A stretch of 48,812 bases of DNA from Flavobacteriales bacterium (lineage in GTDB: Bacteria; Bacteroidota; Bacteroidia; Flavobacteriales_G; Salibacteraceae), in assembly GCA_020435995.1 (NCBI GenBank), contig JAGQYO010000025.1, positions 1-48,812 on the forward strand, read 5' to 3'. Positions within the stretch are counted from its first letter, which is position 1; the number at the start of each line of letters is the position of its first letter. The translations under genes and the position numbers were made by a program. Below, piece after piece: positions 17,599 through 26,682 of this stretch. Under the pieces are notes generated by a model. That model was not told the origin of the DNA. It saw only the letters and a list, made by a program, of their open reading frames with translations, and did no database searches.

Positions 17599-17606
17599 TA
17601 ATTTTG
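17599..17606 (+). promoter_or_regulatory. Candidate -7 box of the ECF sigma gene
   Basis: TAATTTTG, exact TAnnTTTG, about 50 bp before the ATG at 17657. No -33 match. If the sigma factor controls itself, a different promoter would be expected in this gap. Confidence 0.35.
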
Positions 17607-17656
17607 GTTTTTGAAGCAACCAAATGAGGGTTGCGACGTCATTGTTTTGAATTGAA

Positions 17657-18241
17657 ATGAAATTAGTCCTGAATGTGTCTATAGCAGAGCTTATCGAGGG
17701 TTGTAAAAAAAGAAATCCTCACTGCCAAAAAGAGTTATTTATGACTTTCTATGGTAGAATGCTTGGTGTGTGCATTCGTTACTCGCCCTCTCGTGAAGAA
17801 GCAGAGGATTGGACGCAGGACGGTTTCATTAAGCTCTTTGACAAAATTGATTTGTATAACGGAAACGGCGTTTTTGAGGCCTGGATGAGGAGGATTTTTG
17901 TAAACCTGTGCCTCGATAAAATTCGGAAATCAAAAAATTCGCTTCTTACTTATTCATTGGACTACAATGATGAGGTCACAAGGGTGCGACCCGAAGAAGA
18001 AAATTCGGACTCCAAACTTCTTGAGCTCATAGGTCGGGAAAAATTATTGGAGGAAATCCAGAATCTATCTCCCATGTACCGAACTGTATTCAATCTTTAT
18101 GTATTAGAAGGTTATACTCATCAAGAAATTTCGTCCGAATTGGGGATTTCTGAAGGAACTTCCAAATCGAATTTGAGCAAGGCAAAAGGCAATTTACGAA
18201 AAGCCTTTGAAAATATTTTAAAAGCAAAACACGCGTCATGA
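17657..18241 (+). CDS. ECF-type RNA polymerase sigma factor
   Basis: 194 residues. Sigma region 2 spans about 22-92 (with AEDWTQDGFIKLFDKI and AWMRRIFVNLCLDKIRK, the -10 recognition and melting part) and region 4 about 130-184 (LSPMYRTVFNLYVLEGYTHQEISSELGISEGTSKSNLSKAK, split here as a helix-turn-helix around GYTHQEIS and GISEGTSKS). There is no region 1 or 3, so it belongs to the extracytoplasmic-function group. Its stop codon overlaps the next start codon (ATGA), tying its output to the following membrane protein, the usual arrangement for a sigma/anti-sigma pair. The regulon is unknown. Confidence 0.94.
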   Translation: MKLVLNVSIAELIEGCKKRNPHCQKELFMTFYGRMLGVCIRYSPSREEAEDWTQDGFIKLFDKIDLYNGNGVFEAWMRRIFVNLCLDKIRKSKNSLLTYSLDYNDEVTRVRPEEENSDSKLLELIGREKLLEEIQNLSPMYRTVFNLYVLEGYTHQEISSELGISEGTSKSNLSKAKGNLRKAFENILKAKHAS

Positions 18242-19371
18242 TGTTTGAAAAAAAAACACAAGAATCGCTTGGCAACTTTGAACCAAAGTTTAACGAAGAA
18301 GCTTGGAATAAAATTGAAAACCAGGTACTAAAAAATAACCATAAATTTCATAGCCAAAAATCAAGGCTGCAGAACATATTATGGGGACTGGGCGGGTTGT
18401 CAGTTGCTGTTTTAGCCTTCGTTTTTGTGAGTCAAAATAAAAACATTGATGCTCCAATTAAGGTTTCACAAACCCCTATAACACAACCTATATTGGCCAA
18501 GACAGAAAGTGAAACTACGGTAAAAGAAAACCCGAATGAAGTAAAAGTAGTGATCTCGCCGAAAGAGGCAGCTCCCGCGAAGCAGATGATGCCAGAAGCT
18601 CCCAAAGAGGCAGTAAGAACGATTGCACCCTTGCTAATAGCAGAACGAAACGCTATTTGCTTGGGTGAAAAAGCAAAGATTGTGGTGGGAAGCACGGCCA
18701 ACACATATATTAAGTATGGCAACATCGAAGTTCCTGCTGACAAAAACATGACACTTGCCTTTGACCAACCGGGTGACTATAAAGTTACTTTGCTTAAGTT
18801 GGAAAATGGAAGCAAGTCAGAAAAACACTCCGTGCGAATAAAAGTGAGTGGGTTGCCCAATAAGCAGTTTATAATTAAAAAATCAAATGACCCGAAGAAT
18901 CCAGAAGTTACATTTTCAAGCACGGAAGGCACGGTCAAAGCCAATTGGTATATAGATAACGATTTTGTTGGATCTAGTAGCCAGATGAGTTACCTATTTA
19001 ATACACGTGGTCAATACTCGGTTAAATTGGTCAGCGAAAGCGAAGAAGGTTGTAAAGATTCGAGCTTTCAGAGCATAAGGATATTACAGGGATATAATTT
19101 AATGGCAAGCTCTGTATTTAATCCTGATAAGGAAGCATGGTTGCCACTTGGGTTGAAAAAATCAGGAACTAAGTTTAGCTTGAGAATTTTAGATACAAAT
19201 GGCAATGAAGTGTTCTCAACATCAGATCCAAATGAAGCTTGGGATGGAACTATTGATGGGGAAAAGGCCCCGAATGGTGAAATGTATATTTGGCTCGCTA
19301 AGGTTTATGATGAACAAAATCGTGTAAGGGAATACGGAGATAGTTTTTTGATTACTTCAATGCTTGACTAG
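18238..19371 (+). CDS. Single-pass protein with PKD-like domains and CHU_C-like C-terminus; putative anti-sigma partner
   Basis: 377 residues. A hydrophilic N-terminus (1-44) contains FEPKFNEEAWNKIENQ (14-29); one membrane helix at 45-64; a linker; two PKD/Ig-like domains at about 134-204 and 210-283; and a final domain (290-375) with RILDTNGNEVF, AWDGTIDGEKAPNG and YIWLAKVYD, matching the CHU_C/type B T9SS C-terminal fold but lacking the usual FTPNGDG entry. N-terminus inside, bulk in the periplasm. Because it overlaps the sigma gene by 4 bp, I infer that the N-terminal part may hold the sigma factor, but no ZAS zinc motif is present. The tail overlaps the rluA-type gene by 15 bp. Confidence 0.75.
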   Translation: MMFEKKTQESLGNFEPKFNEEAWNKIENQVLKNNHKFHSQKSRLQNILWGLGGLSVAVLAFVFVSQNKNIDAPIKVSQTPITQPILAKTESETTVKENPNEVKVVISPKEAAPAKQMMPEAPKEAVRTIAPLLIAERNAICLGEKAKIVVGSTANTYIKYGNIEVPADKNMTLAFDQPGDYKVTLLKLENGSKSEKHSVRIKVSGLPNKQFIIKKSNDPKNPEVTFSSTEGTVKANWYIDNDFVGSSSQMSYLFNTRGQYSVKLVSESEEGCKDSSFQSIRILQGYNLMASSVFNPDKEAWLPLGLKKSGTKFSLRILDTNGNEVFSTSDPNEAWDGTIDGEKAPNGEMYIWLAKVYDEQNRVREYGDSFLITSMLD

Positions 19372-20049
19372 TTTCATAAACGCATTCCAAAGTGGCTCAT
19401 CTGGTGTCAGAGCCTCAATATCCATTTTTTCTTGACTCACAGGATGAATAAATTCTAACCTTCTGGCATGAAGGTGTATCGAACCATCAGGATTACTTCT
19501 ATCAAAACCATATTTCAAATCCCCTTTAATGGGACATCCCATGTTTGCAAGTTGAGCTCGTATTTGGTGATGTCTTCCAGTTTTAGGATTTATTTTTAAA
19601 AGAAAGTACCTGTCTGAAGCGGCTATTATTTCGTAGTCCAACTCCGAATATTTTGCTCCTTCCGCTTCCACTTTTTTGACAAACGACTTGTTCTTTTCGT
19701 TGTGTTTTAAGAGGTAATCTTTGAGCGTTCCTTTTTTAGAAGGCGGTTGCTCCTTTACCACCGCCCAATAGGTCTTTTTCATGTCTTTATTTCGAAACAT
19801 GAGGTTCAATCGCGAAAGTGCCTTGCTTGTTTTTGCAAAAAGCACCAGTCCACTAGTGGGCCTATCAAGTCGATGCGGCAAACCCACAAAAACATTCCCA
19901 GGCTTGTTATATTTCTCTTTAAGAAATTCTTTTACATGCTCTAGAAGCGGCACATCACCCGTAATATCACCTTGAACAATTTCTTTGGGTGCCTTATTAA
20001 TTACAATAATGTGGTTATCCTCATAAAGGACCTTTTCTTCTGTGATCAT
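19357..20049 (-). CDS. RluA-family pseudouridine synthase
   Basis: 230 residues. The catalytic motif HRLDRPTSGLVLFAK (59-73) carries the essential D62; KTGRHHQIRAQL is the conserved RNA-binding motif. There is no S4 domain, so it resembles the shorter RluA/TruC-like enzymes that modify rRNA or tRNA uridines; the target base cannot be read from sequence. Its ATG shares a base with the panB stop codon (TAATG), so it is probably translated from the panB message. Its 3' end overlaps the convergent CHU_C gene by 15 bp. Confidence 0.93.
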   Translation of the reverse strand: MITEEKVLYEDNHIIVINKAPKEIVQGDITGDVPLLEHVKEFLKEKYNKPGNVFVGLPHRLDRPTSGLVLFAKTSKALSRLNLMFRNKDMKKTYWAVVKEQPPSKKGTLKDYLLKHNEKNKSFVKKVEAEGAKYSELDYEIIAASDRYFLLKINPKTGRHHQIRAQLANMGCPIKGDLKYGFDRSNPDGSIHLHARRLEFIHPVSQEKMDIEALTPDEPLWNAFMKLVKH

Positions 20050-20879
20050 TAATATTGCTCTTTGCTATTCGGAAAATCCTTGGTCTTTACATCTTTAATG
20101 TATTTGCCAACGGCGCCCATTATTTCTTCCGCGAGGGTATGATATCTTCTCAAAAAACGAGGCGAAAATTCTTGGGTAATCCCAAGCATATCATGCAATA
20201 CCAATACTTGCCCATCTACTCCTCCACCGGCACCAATTCCAATTACAGGAATTTCTACTTCTTTAGCCACCCGAGTGGCCAATTCGGCTGGAATCTTTTC
20301 AAGCACCAAGGCAAAACATCCTGCCTCCTGCAATATTCTAGCATCACTCAAAAGTTTCTCAGCTTCGGCTTCTTCTTTAGCTCGCACCACATAAGTACCG
20401 TATTGATAGATAGATTGAGGCATTAAACCTAAGTGCCCCATTACAGGGATTCCAGCCCCAACAATTCTTCTCACCGATTCTTCAATCTCTACTCCACCTT
20501 CCATTTTCACCGCATGACCTCCTGACTCCTTCATTATGCGTATTGAAGAATTTAGAGCTTCCTTAGAGTTCCCTTGATATGTGCCAAATGGCAAATCAAC
20601 AACTACCAATGCATTTGACACCGCTCGAATAACTGATGAAGCATGGTAAATCATTTGATCGAGGGTAATAGGCAATGTAGTCTCGTGGCCAGCCATTACA
20701 TTACTTGCTGAATCTCCTACCAAAATTACATCAACACCAGCCTGATCAATCAGCCGAGCCATACTATAATCGTAGGCAGTCAACATGGAGATTTTCTCCC
20801 CCTTCATTTTCATTTCGGTAAGTACGTGTGTTGTTACTTTTTTGGCCTTACTGCTTACAGGCGTATGTGATACATTCAT
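20049..20879 (-). CDS. panB: 3-methyl-2-oxobutanoate hydroxymethyltransferase
   Basis: 276 residues from ATG 20879, matching family length; the frame extends 19 codons further to 20936 without conserved sequence. It makes ketopantoate from 2-oxoisovalerate and methylene-tetrahydrofolate, the first step to pantothenate and CoA. Conserved parts are [17 protein letters not shown], the metal-binding [12 protein letters not shown] block (D56), VKMEGG, and [10 protein letters not shown] near the catalytic Glu. Upstream it faces the lipoprotein gene, with overlapping candidate promoters; downstream rluA is coupled to it. Confidence 0.96.
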   Translation of the reverse strand: MNVSHTPVSSKAKKVTTHVLTEMKMKGEKISMLTAYDYSMARLIDQAGVDVILVGDSASNVMAGHETTLPITLDQMIYHASSVIRAVSNALVVVDLPFGTYQGNSKEALNSSIRIMKESGGHAVKMEGGVEIEESVRRIVGAGIPVMGHLGLMPQSIYQYGTYVVRAKEEAEAEKLLSDARILQEAGCFALVLEKIPAELATRVAKEVEIPVIGIGAGGGVDGQVLVLHDMLGITQEFSPRFLRRYHTLAEEIMGAVGKYIKDVKTKDFPNSKEQY

Positions 20880-20952
20880 CATTTTATATTTTCCGCTAAC
20901 ATAGTTTATTGGCCCATTTATCATTATTCCCATCAAGAGGGCCCTATTTTGC

Positions 20953-20960
20953 TACATTTG
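20953..20960 (+). promoter_or_regulatory. Candidate -7 box of the lipoprotein gene
   Basis: TACATTTG, exact TAnnTTTG, with an expected transcript start near 20966 and a leader of about 30 nt. No -33 match. Confidence 0.4.
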
Positions 20961-20979
20961 CCAGCGCGATTTTCGGATA

Positions 20980-20987
20980 CAAATATA
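20980..20987 (-). promoter_or_regulatory. Candidate -7 box of panB
   Basis: TATATTTG on the minus strand, exact TAnnTTTG. Its transcript start (near 20974) would lie just beyond that of the plus-strand promoter, so the two messages would overlap by a few bases. No -33 match. Confidence 0.4.
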
Positions 20988-20996
20988 TAGCGGTAA

Positions 20997-22196
20997 ATGA
21001 AGAGGACTATGTCTATTAATAGGGTTTCAATCTTAACACTTTTGTTGGGTAGTTTGTTGATGGTTAATTCTTGTAAGAATGATCTAGAGATAAACGCACC
21101 CTATGATGCTAAGCCCATTGTGTATGCGCTGCTCAACCCATACGATTCAATTCAATACATCAAGGTGGTGAAATCATTTTTGGGTGAGGAAAATCCAGAG
21201 ACCTACGCAGGAATTGCCGATTCAAGCCAGTTTAACACCGTAGAGGGATATGTAGATGAATACCTTGATGGAGTAAAGATTAATACCTACCCCCTACAAG
21301 CAACTCAACTGAACAACAAAAAACCAGGAATTTTTGCAAGTCCAAATCAAACGCTTTATACTTTCAAAACGAATCTGGTAAGCGGCACAGCTACTTATTT
21401 GAATACAAATTCTGAATTTGAGATTCGCGCCAAATTAAATGGCACCATAGATATTAATAGCCGGACCAAAATGATAGTTGACGCACCAAGTTTTTTCTAT
21501 CAACAATCGGTGAGACAGCAACTGTGGAAAAAACCGGGCAATACAAAGTCCCAAGGAACCATAAAATTTGCGAGTTCATCCCAAATGTTAGAAGGATTAA
21601 AACTAGAAGCAGAGCTACCTGTAAACTGCAAAATGGCAAAAATGAAAATGATTTTCTATTACAAGGAAATACTAACAGGACCTAATGGTTGCACCGAGGA
21701 ATTAAAAAGTATTGAATATGATATGGGAACCATTACGGTAACAGACCCTAATAAATTGAACAAAGAAAACTTTGCCATCACCTCTGAAAGATTTTTTGAA
21801 AAAATAAGCAACGGAATGCTCGATGCGGGGGATGTGCCCAATTTTTATCGCCGTGTTGCCGATAGGTGCGACTTCGAAATTATTATGGGAGATGATGACT
21901 TCTATAGTTATATACAGGTTACCAAGCCTTCAGACGATTTGAACCAAAACAAACCACAATTCTCCAATATTGAAAATGGATTCGGGATTTTTGGCTGTCG
22001 AATTATTACTCGTTTGAGCCAACAAACACTTCGTGTCAATTATGAAGACCTCAGCGGCTTACTTGATTCTCATACACAAAACGAATTAATTACAGGCGCG
22101 CTCGGAGGAGGTACAGGAGCTAAAGGCTTTTGTATGGACCCTGAAATTGCAGCTGGTTCGTCCTACGGATCTTTGAAATGCGAGCAGTGTAAGTAA
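20997..22196 (+). CDS. Putative lipoprotein, DUF4249-like
   Basis: 399 residues. Hydrophobic signal sequence ending in the lipobox VNSC with C26 as the acylation site, followed by a Lys/Asn/Asp-rich start of the mature chain. The early KPIVYALLNPYDSIQYIKVVKSF segment resembles DUF4249 proteins, Bacteroidota surface or periplasmic lipoproteins often found next to SusC/TonB transporters, but no transporter is nearby here. Cysteines near the C-terminus (GFCMDPEIA, KCEQCK) may form disulfides. The function is unknown; family placement is from pattern only. Confidence 0.65.
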   Translation: MKRTMSINRVSILTLLLGSLLMVNSCKNDLEINAPYDAKPIVYALLNPYDSIQYIKVVKSFLGEENPETYAGIADSSQFNTVEGYVDEYLDGVKINTYPLQATQLNNKKPGIFASPNQTLYTFKTNLVSGTATYLNTNSEFEIRAKLNGTIDINSRTKMIVDAPSFFYQQSVRQQLWKKPGNTKSQGTIKFASSSQMLEGLKLEAELPVNCKMAKMKMIFYYKEILTGPNGCTEELKSIEYDMGTITVTDPNKLNKENFAITSERFFEKISNGMLDAGDVPNFYRRVADRCDFEIIMGDDDFYSYIQVTKPSDDLNQNKPQFSNIENGFGIFGCRIITRLSQQTLRVNYEDLSGLLDSHTQNELITGALGGGTGAKGFCMDPEIAAGSSYGSLKCEQCK

Positions 22197-22207
22197 GCGC
22201 TGCCTAT

Positions 22208-22258
22208 TTGTCACTTTTTTGTCACCTGACAATCTAAGTTTCCAACCAATACTGACAA
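22208..22258. repeat. Cluster of TTGTCA/TGACAA half-sites upstream of dnaK
   Basis: TTGTCA at 22208-22213 and 22219-22224, TGACAA at 22227-22232 and 22253-22258. The middle two form a perfect inverted repeat, TTGTCA-CC-TGACAA (22219-22232). The cluster lies after the lipoprotein stop codon and 90-140 bp before dnaK. It is operator-like; it is not a CIRCE element and has no terminator tail. Confidence 0.4.
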
Positions 22259-22289
22259 AATATCCCTCTTATTAATAGAAAGACCCAAT

Positions 22290-22310
22290 GGCATACCCAT
22301 TGACTATGCC
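22290..22310. promoter_or_regulatory. GGCATA-N9-TATGCC inverted repeat before dnaK
   Basis: Perfect 6-bp arms with a 9-base spacer, 39-59 bp before the dnaK ATG. The spacer length equals that of CIRCE (N9) but the arms do not match it. Possibly a leader hairpin or regulator site. Confidence 0.35.
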
Positions 22311-22348
22311 GATTCGAAATTGAAAATCTAATTAATCCAAATATTATT

Positions 22349-24256
22349 ATGGGAAAAATTATAGGAATAGATTTGGGAACCACAAACTCGTGTGTAGCCG
22401 TAATGGAAGGAAACGAGCCTGTAGTTATTCCAAACAGTGAAGGAAAAAGGACGACTCCATCTATCGTTGCATTTATTCAAGGTGGCGAAAGAAAAGTGGG
22501 AGATCCTGCTAAAAGACAAGCAATTACTAACCCTGAAAAAACGGTATACTCCATCAAGCGATTCATGGGACATACCTACGACGAGATTGATAGTGAGCTT
22601 AGGAGAGTTTCGTACAAACTTGTAAAAGACGGAAACCTACCAAAAGTCTCTATTGATGACAGAATGTACACCACGCAAGAAATTTCGGCCATGGTGCTTC
22701 AAAAAATGAAAAAAACAGCTGAAGATTATCTCGGCCAAGAAGTAACAGAAGCTGTAATTACAGTACCGGCCTATTTTAATGACTCGCAGCGACAAGCTAC
22801 CAAAGAAGCTGGTGAAATTGCTGGACTTAACGTAAAACGAATTATCAATGAGCCTACAGCTGCTTCATTAGCTTATGGGCTAGATAAGAAAGGCCAGGAC
22901 ATTAAAATTGTGGTTTTTGACTGTGGTGGTGGTACGCATGATGTTTCCGTACTTGAGTTAGGCGATGGTGTATTTGAAGTAAAGTCTACCGACGGCGACA
23001 CGCATTTAGGTGGAGATGACTTTGATAAAGTGATTATCGACTGGCTAGCGGATGAGTTTTTAAATGATGAGGGTATTGATTTAAGAAAGGATCCAATGGC
23101 ACTTCAGCGTTTGAAAGAAGCAGCGGAAAAAGCAAAAATTGAGTTATCAAGTACAACTACTTCGGAAATCAATTTACCTTATATAATGCCAGTTGATGGG
23201 GTTCCTAAGCACTTGGTAAGATCACTCAACCGTTCAAAGTTTGAGCAGTTGGCTGCATCACTAATTGAAAGAACCATTGCGCCTTGCAAGTCCGCCTTAA
23301 AAAATGCCGATTTATCTCCGAGCGACATTGATGAAGTAATTCTTGTTGGGGGATCAACTCGAATTCCGGCCATACAAGAAGCTGTAAAGAAATTCTTTGG
23401 CAAAGAGCCTTCAAAAGGAGTTAACCCCGATGAAGTAGTAGCACTAGGTGCGGCAATTCAAGGCGGTGTACTTTCTGGTGAAGTAAAGGATGTGCTTCTA
23501 TTGGATGTTACGCCACTTTCTTTAGGTATTGAAACCTTAGGTGGTGTTTTTACAAAATTGATTGAAGCGAATACCACGATTCCTACTAAGAAAAGTGAAG
23601 TGTTTTCAACTGCAGCTGACAATCAGCCTTCAGTAGAAATACACGTGCTTCAAGGAGAGCGCCCAATGGCAAAAGACAACAGGACAATTGGAAGATTTCA
23701 TTTAGATTCTATTCCACCTGCGTCGAGAGGTATTCCTCAAATTGAAGTTTCTTTTGACATTGATGCGGATGGAATATTAAATGTTTCGGCCAAAGACAAA
23801 GGCACTAATAAGGAACAAAGTATTCGAATAGAGGCTTCTACAGGGTTATCAGAGGCAGAAATCGAGAAAATGAGGCAAGAAGCAGAGGCTAATGCTGAAG
23901 CAGATGCTAAGATTAAGGAAACTGCGGACAAAAAGAATGCAGCAGATAATTTGATTTTCCAAACAGAAAAACAATTGGCTGAATATGGCGATAAAATCCC
24001 AGAAGACAAAAAGAAGCCTATTGAAGATGCTTTGGCAGAATTAAAGGAAATTCACAAGGCGGGAGATATCGATAAACTCGATGCAGCCATGGAAAAAGTA
24101 AATACTGCTTTTCAAGCTGCTTCTCAAGAAATGTACGCTGCCCAGCAAGCTTCACAAGCCGAAGGAGCTGCTTCAGGAAATGCACAAAGTGCAAATTCAA
24201 ATCAAAAAAATACGGAAGACGAAGTAACCGACGTAGACTTCGAAGAAGTAAAGTAA
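22349..24256 (+). CDS. dnaK: Molecular chaperone DnaK (Hsp70)
   Basis: 635 residues, complete. Nucleotide-binding domain with [14 protein letters not shown] (5-18), the second phosphate loop as [16 protein letters not shown] (usual form DLGGGTFDIS; the His variant is common in Bacteroidota), and [11 protein letters not shown]. The substrate domain runs from [14 protein letters not shown], and the tail ends [12 protein letters not shown], the bacterial-type C-terminus. It folds and disaggregates proteins with DnaJ and GrpE, which are not in this window. It is monocistronic: it ends in a strong terminator. The 152-bp upstream gap holds two sets of inverted repeats but no clear TAnnTTTG box, in keeping with special regulation. 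Confidence 0.98.
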   Translation: MGKIIGIDLGTTNSCVAVMEGNEPVVIPNSEGKRTTPSIVAFIQGGERKVGDPAKRQAITNPEKTVYSIKRFMGHTYDEIDSELRRVSYKLVKDGNLPKVSIDDRMYTTQEISAMVLQKMKKTAEDYLGQEVTEAVITVPAYFNDSQRQATKEAGEIAGLNVKRIINEPTAASLAYGLDKKGQDIKIVVFDCGGGTHDVSVLELGDGVFEVKSTDGDTHLGGDDFDKVIIDWLADEFLNDEGIDLRKDPMALQRLKEAAEKAKIELSSTTTSEINLPYIMPVDGVPKHLVRSLNRSKFEQLAASLIERTIAPCKSALKNADLSPSDIDEVILVGGSTRIPAIQEAVKKFFGKEPSKGVNPDEVVALGAAIQGGVLSGEVKDVLLLDVTPLSLGIETLGGVFTKLIEANTTIPTKKSEVFSTAADNQPSVEIHVLQGERPMAKDNRTIGRFHLDSIPPASRGIPQIEVSFDIDADGILNVSAKDKGTNKEQSIRIEASTGLSEAEIEKMRQEAEANAEADAKIKETADKKNAADNLIFQTEKQLAEYGDKIPEDKKKPIEDALAELKEIHKAGDIDKLDAAMEKVNTAFQAASQEMYAAQQASQAEGAASGNAQSANSNQKNTEDEVTDVDFEEVK

Positions 24257-24275
24257 TTGATTTTACATTAAAGCT

Positions 24276-24310
24276 AAAAAGAGCCGGTAGAAATACTGGC
24301 TCTTTTTATT
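24276..24310 (+). terminator. Intrinsic terminator of dnaK
   Basis: AAAAGAGCC-G-GTA / TAC-T-GGCTCTTTTT with a GAAA loop and one G-U pair, then T-rich sequence. 20 bp past the stop codon. Confidence 0.9.
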
Positions 24311-24348
24311 TTTACGCCCTCCATTTTTCAAATTAGCATTCACACTTC

Positions 24349-25344
24349 TTGAGGTTCCTATTTTTTCTTTTTGCAATTCCCATCTCGTTGGCTGCTTATT
24401 CTCAAGAGTATGTAAACCATAAAGAAGTTGGCTCGACTTATATCAAACAGTTCCGAAACCAGCTTATCCTTAAAGGATATATTCAAAACAAGTCAAATGA
24501 ATTTGATATCACCGACCGTAAAAACGATGTGGTGAGTAATTACGAGCCTAATGGCAAGTCCACATTTGGTATCGGATTTAATTACAAATCGCTCGGACTT
24601 TCTATAGGTTTTTTACCAATGGGTAAAAACAACGATGTGAAATATGGTAAAACTAGGAAATTTGATATCCAAGGTAATTTGGTGACTAAAAAAATTGGTG
24701 CTGATCTCAGACTACAATATTATCAGGGGTTTTATTTATCCAACGTTTCGTCATTAGACCCAAGCTACAACACCGACTCGGTTTATCCAATTCGGTCCGA
24801 CATTGCTACCCTTTCTCTCGCCGCAGAAGTTTTCTACATATTCAACCATTCCAAATTTTCATTCAAAAGCATTTACACCAATAATGAATGGCAAAAAAAA
24901 TCGGCTGGGACTTTTCTAGTTGGATTAAACTATGCCATATTTAGCATAGGGGCAGATTCGGCCATTGCACCTGAAGTACCCAACTACAAACCAGATTCTA
25001 GCGATTATTTTAGCGGAGCCAGCTTTTTTAACCTTGGTATTTATGGAGGATACGCCTACAATTTGGTTATTAAAAAACATGGGTTTTTATTTGTTGGTGC
25101 TGGCCCTGGCATTGGGGCGGTTAGAATTCGGCTTTATGACAATGAAGGACGGCAGGTCTCTAACAGGGTACGCCCTGCGGCCACCTTCAAATTTCAATTT
25201 GGTGGCGGACTCAATTCCGATAAACATTTTGGAGGAATAACTTACACCAACAACAGTTCTGGCTTTAACTACAACCAAGGGGAAGGCCGATTTAATTTTA
25301 ACTCAGGAACTTTTAAGGTTTATTACGGGTATCGAATGTTTTAA
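24349..25344 (+). CDS. DUF4421-like outer-membrane protein
   Basis: 331 residues from a TTG start; the frame is closed by TAG 15 bp upstream and the next Met is near residue 89, so TTG is the only start that keeps the signal peptide (MRFLFFLFAIPISLAAYSQ). The remainder has alternating short strands ending in aromatic residues (GFNYKSLGLSIGF, GLNYAIFSIGA, KVYYGYRMF) with a terminal Phe, the pattern of a beta-barrel of DUF4421 type. The function is unknown. It abuts the convergent permease gene with no spacer. No promoter was found between the dnaK terminator and this start. Confidence 0.75.
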   Translation: MRFLFFLFAIPISLAAYSQEYVNHKEVGSTYIKQFRNQLILKGYIQNKSNEFDITDRKNDVVSNYEPNGKSTFGIGFNYKSLGLSIGFLPMGKNNDVKYGKTRKFDIQGNLVTKKIGADLRLQYYQGFYLSNVSSLDPSYNTDSVYPIRSDIATLSLAAEVFYIFNHSKFSFKSIYTNNEWQKKSAGTFLVGLNYAIFSIGADSAIAPEVPNYKPDSSDYFSGASFFNLGIYGGYAYNLVIKKHGFLFVGAGPGIGAVRIRLYDNEGRQVSNRVRPAATFKFQFGGGLNSDKHFGGITYTNNSSGFNYNQGEGRFNFNSGTFKVYYGYRMF

Positions 25345-26577
25345 TTATTCGTATCGAAGGGCCTCAATTGGATCGAGTTTGGCGGCTTTTACTGCGGGAT
25401 AATACCCCGAAACAACGCCTACAACCATGCATAAACACACACCCGTCAAGATCCAAATCCATGGAATAATAAACGCCCCACCGGTGAGCAAAGAAGTAAT
25501 ATTACCAATTAAAATTCCCAAGATAATTCCAACTACTCCCCCAATTTGACAGATAAATACAGCCTCAATTAAAAACTGCCATTTGATTGTTTGTTGATTT
25601 GCTCCTAAGGCCTTTCTAACGCCGATTTCCTGAGTTCTTTCAGTTACAGATACAAGCATAATATTCATCAATCCTATGGCCGCCCCAAGAAGTGTAATGA
25701 TGCCAATAACGGATGCGGCGACCGTTACAAACCTCAAATTATCTATAAGTTTCGAGGCCAAATTATCGCTTCTTCTTAATTCAAAATCATCGTCTTTACT
25801 CAATGGTACTTTGCGTATTTGGCGAAACAATCCCCTCGCCTCTTCTAGTATTCCATCAAGTTTTTCAGGAGAAGAAACCATAACACTTAATTGGAAGGTT
25901 TCATTGGGAAGCTGAAACTGCTGACGGGCAACACCGATGGGAAGAATAACAGTTCGGTCCCCACCAAATCCAGCGCTCGATCCTTTTTCCGCTAAAATTG
26001 CAATTACCCTGTATTTTGCACCGTCAATGGTAATAAATTGATCTAGGGGGTTTTCATATTCAAATAAGGTTTCTGCTATTTCCTTCCCGATAATGGCCAG
26101 CCTCGCATTCAAGTTTAGGTCTTTTTCTGAAAAATTACGCCCCGAGTTAATGCGGTATCCAGATGTCCCTAAATAATTTTCATCTCCTCCGAAAATACTC
26201 ACGTTTGGGTTCGTTTTTTTCTCCTTGAATTTTACCGTTGAATTGAATGAAGACCTTGTTGAAATGGAAACCATGGAAGCTTCCCTGAAGTCGTTTTTAA
26301 ATTTGGTGGCTTGTCGAAAATCCACGACCGGGTATTTTTCTGGTTTATTTTCAACTCGAACCCGTGACCTCATTTGCCTAATAATAAATGTATTGGCACC
26401 CATACTCGTAAATTCAGAATTAATCGAACTTTTGATCGAGTCAATCGCCGTTAATATTCCAACAAGGGCCATAATTCCAAAAGCGATAATAAGAACCGTC
26501 AGAATGGTTCTGGTGAGCTGGCTTTTGGTTGAAAGAATAGCCATAATCACGTTTTCGCGAAATACTTCCTTTCTCAT
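25345..26577 (-). CDS. MacB/FtsX-type ABC transporter permease
   Basis: 410 residues. One membrane helix at about 23-45, a large periplasmic MacB_PCD domain (about 50-265), then three helices in the FtsX domain (about 285-395), the fold of mechanotransmitting type VII ABC permeases. The [14 protein letters not shown] motif near residue 315 is the coupling helix that contacts the ATPase. No ATPase or adaptor gene lies next to it; it stands alone, so its partner must be elsewhere. Likely roles are lipoprotein or small-molecule export. The gene ends directly against the DUF4421 gene. Confidence 0.92.
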   Translation of the reverse strand: MRKEVFRENVIMAILSTKSQLTRTILTVLIIAFGIMALVGILTAIDSIKSSINSEFTSMGANTFIIRQMRSRVRVENKPEKYPVVDFRQATKFKNDFREASMVSISTRSSFNSTVKFKEKKTNPNVSIFGGDENYLGTSGYRINSGRNFSEKDLNLNARLAIIGKEIAETLFEYENPLDQFITIDGAKYRVIAILAEKGSSAGFGGDRTVILPIGVARQQFQLPNETFQLSVMVSSPEKLDGILEEARGLFRQIRKVPLSKDDDFELRRSDNLASKLIDNLRFVTVAASVIGIITLLGAAIGLMNIMLVSVTERTQEIGVRKALGANQQTIKWQFLIEAVFICQIGGVVGIILGILIGNITSLLTGGAFIIPWIWILTGVCLCMVVGVVSGYYPAVKAAKLDPIEALRYE

Positions 26578-26682
26578 CTATGTTTTAACCTTTTGTCTCA
26601 ATTAATTTGGATTAGCCTATTGCTAAATTATTAACTTCGCGAGCCCAGATATTAAGAGCAAAAAACGAACAAATTCAAAGGT

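Noticed and set aside
22197-22348. CIRCE/HrcA operator before dnaK
   Set aside because: No TTAGCACTC-N9-GAGTGCTAA or close variant; the repeats seen have different arms.
22919-22960. DnaK phosphate loop [11 protein letters not shown] as a damaged active site
   Set aside because: The His variant of this loop is common in Bacteroidota DnaK and the rest of the ATPase domain is intact.
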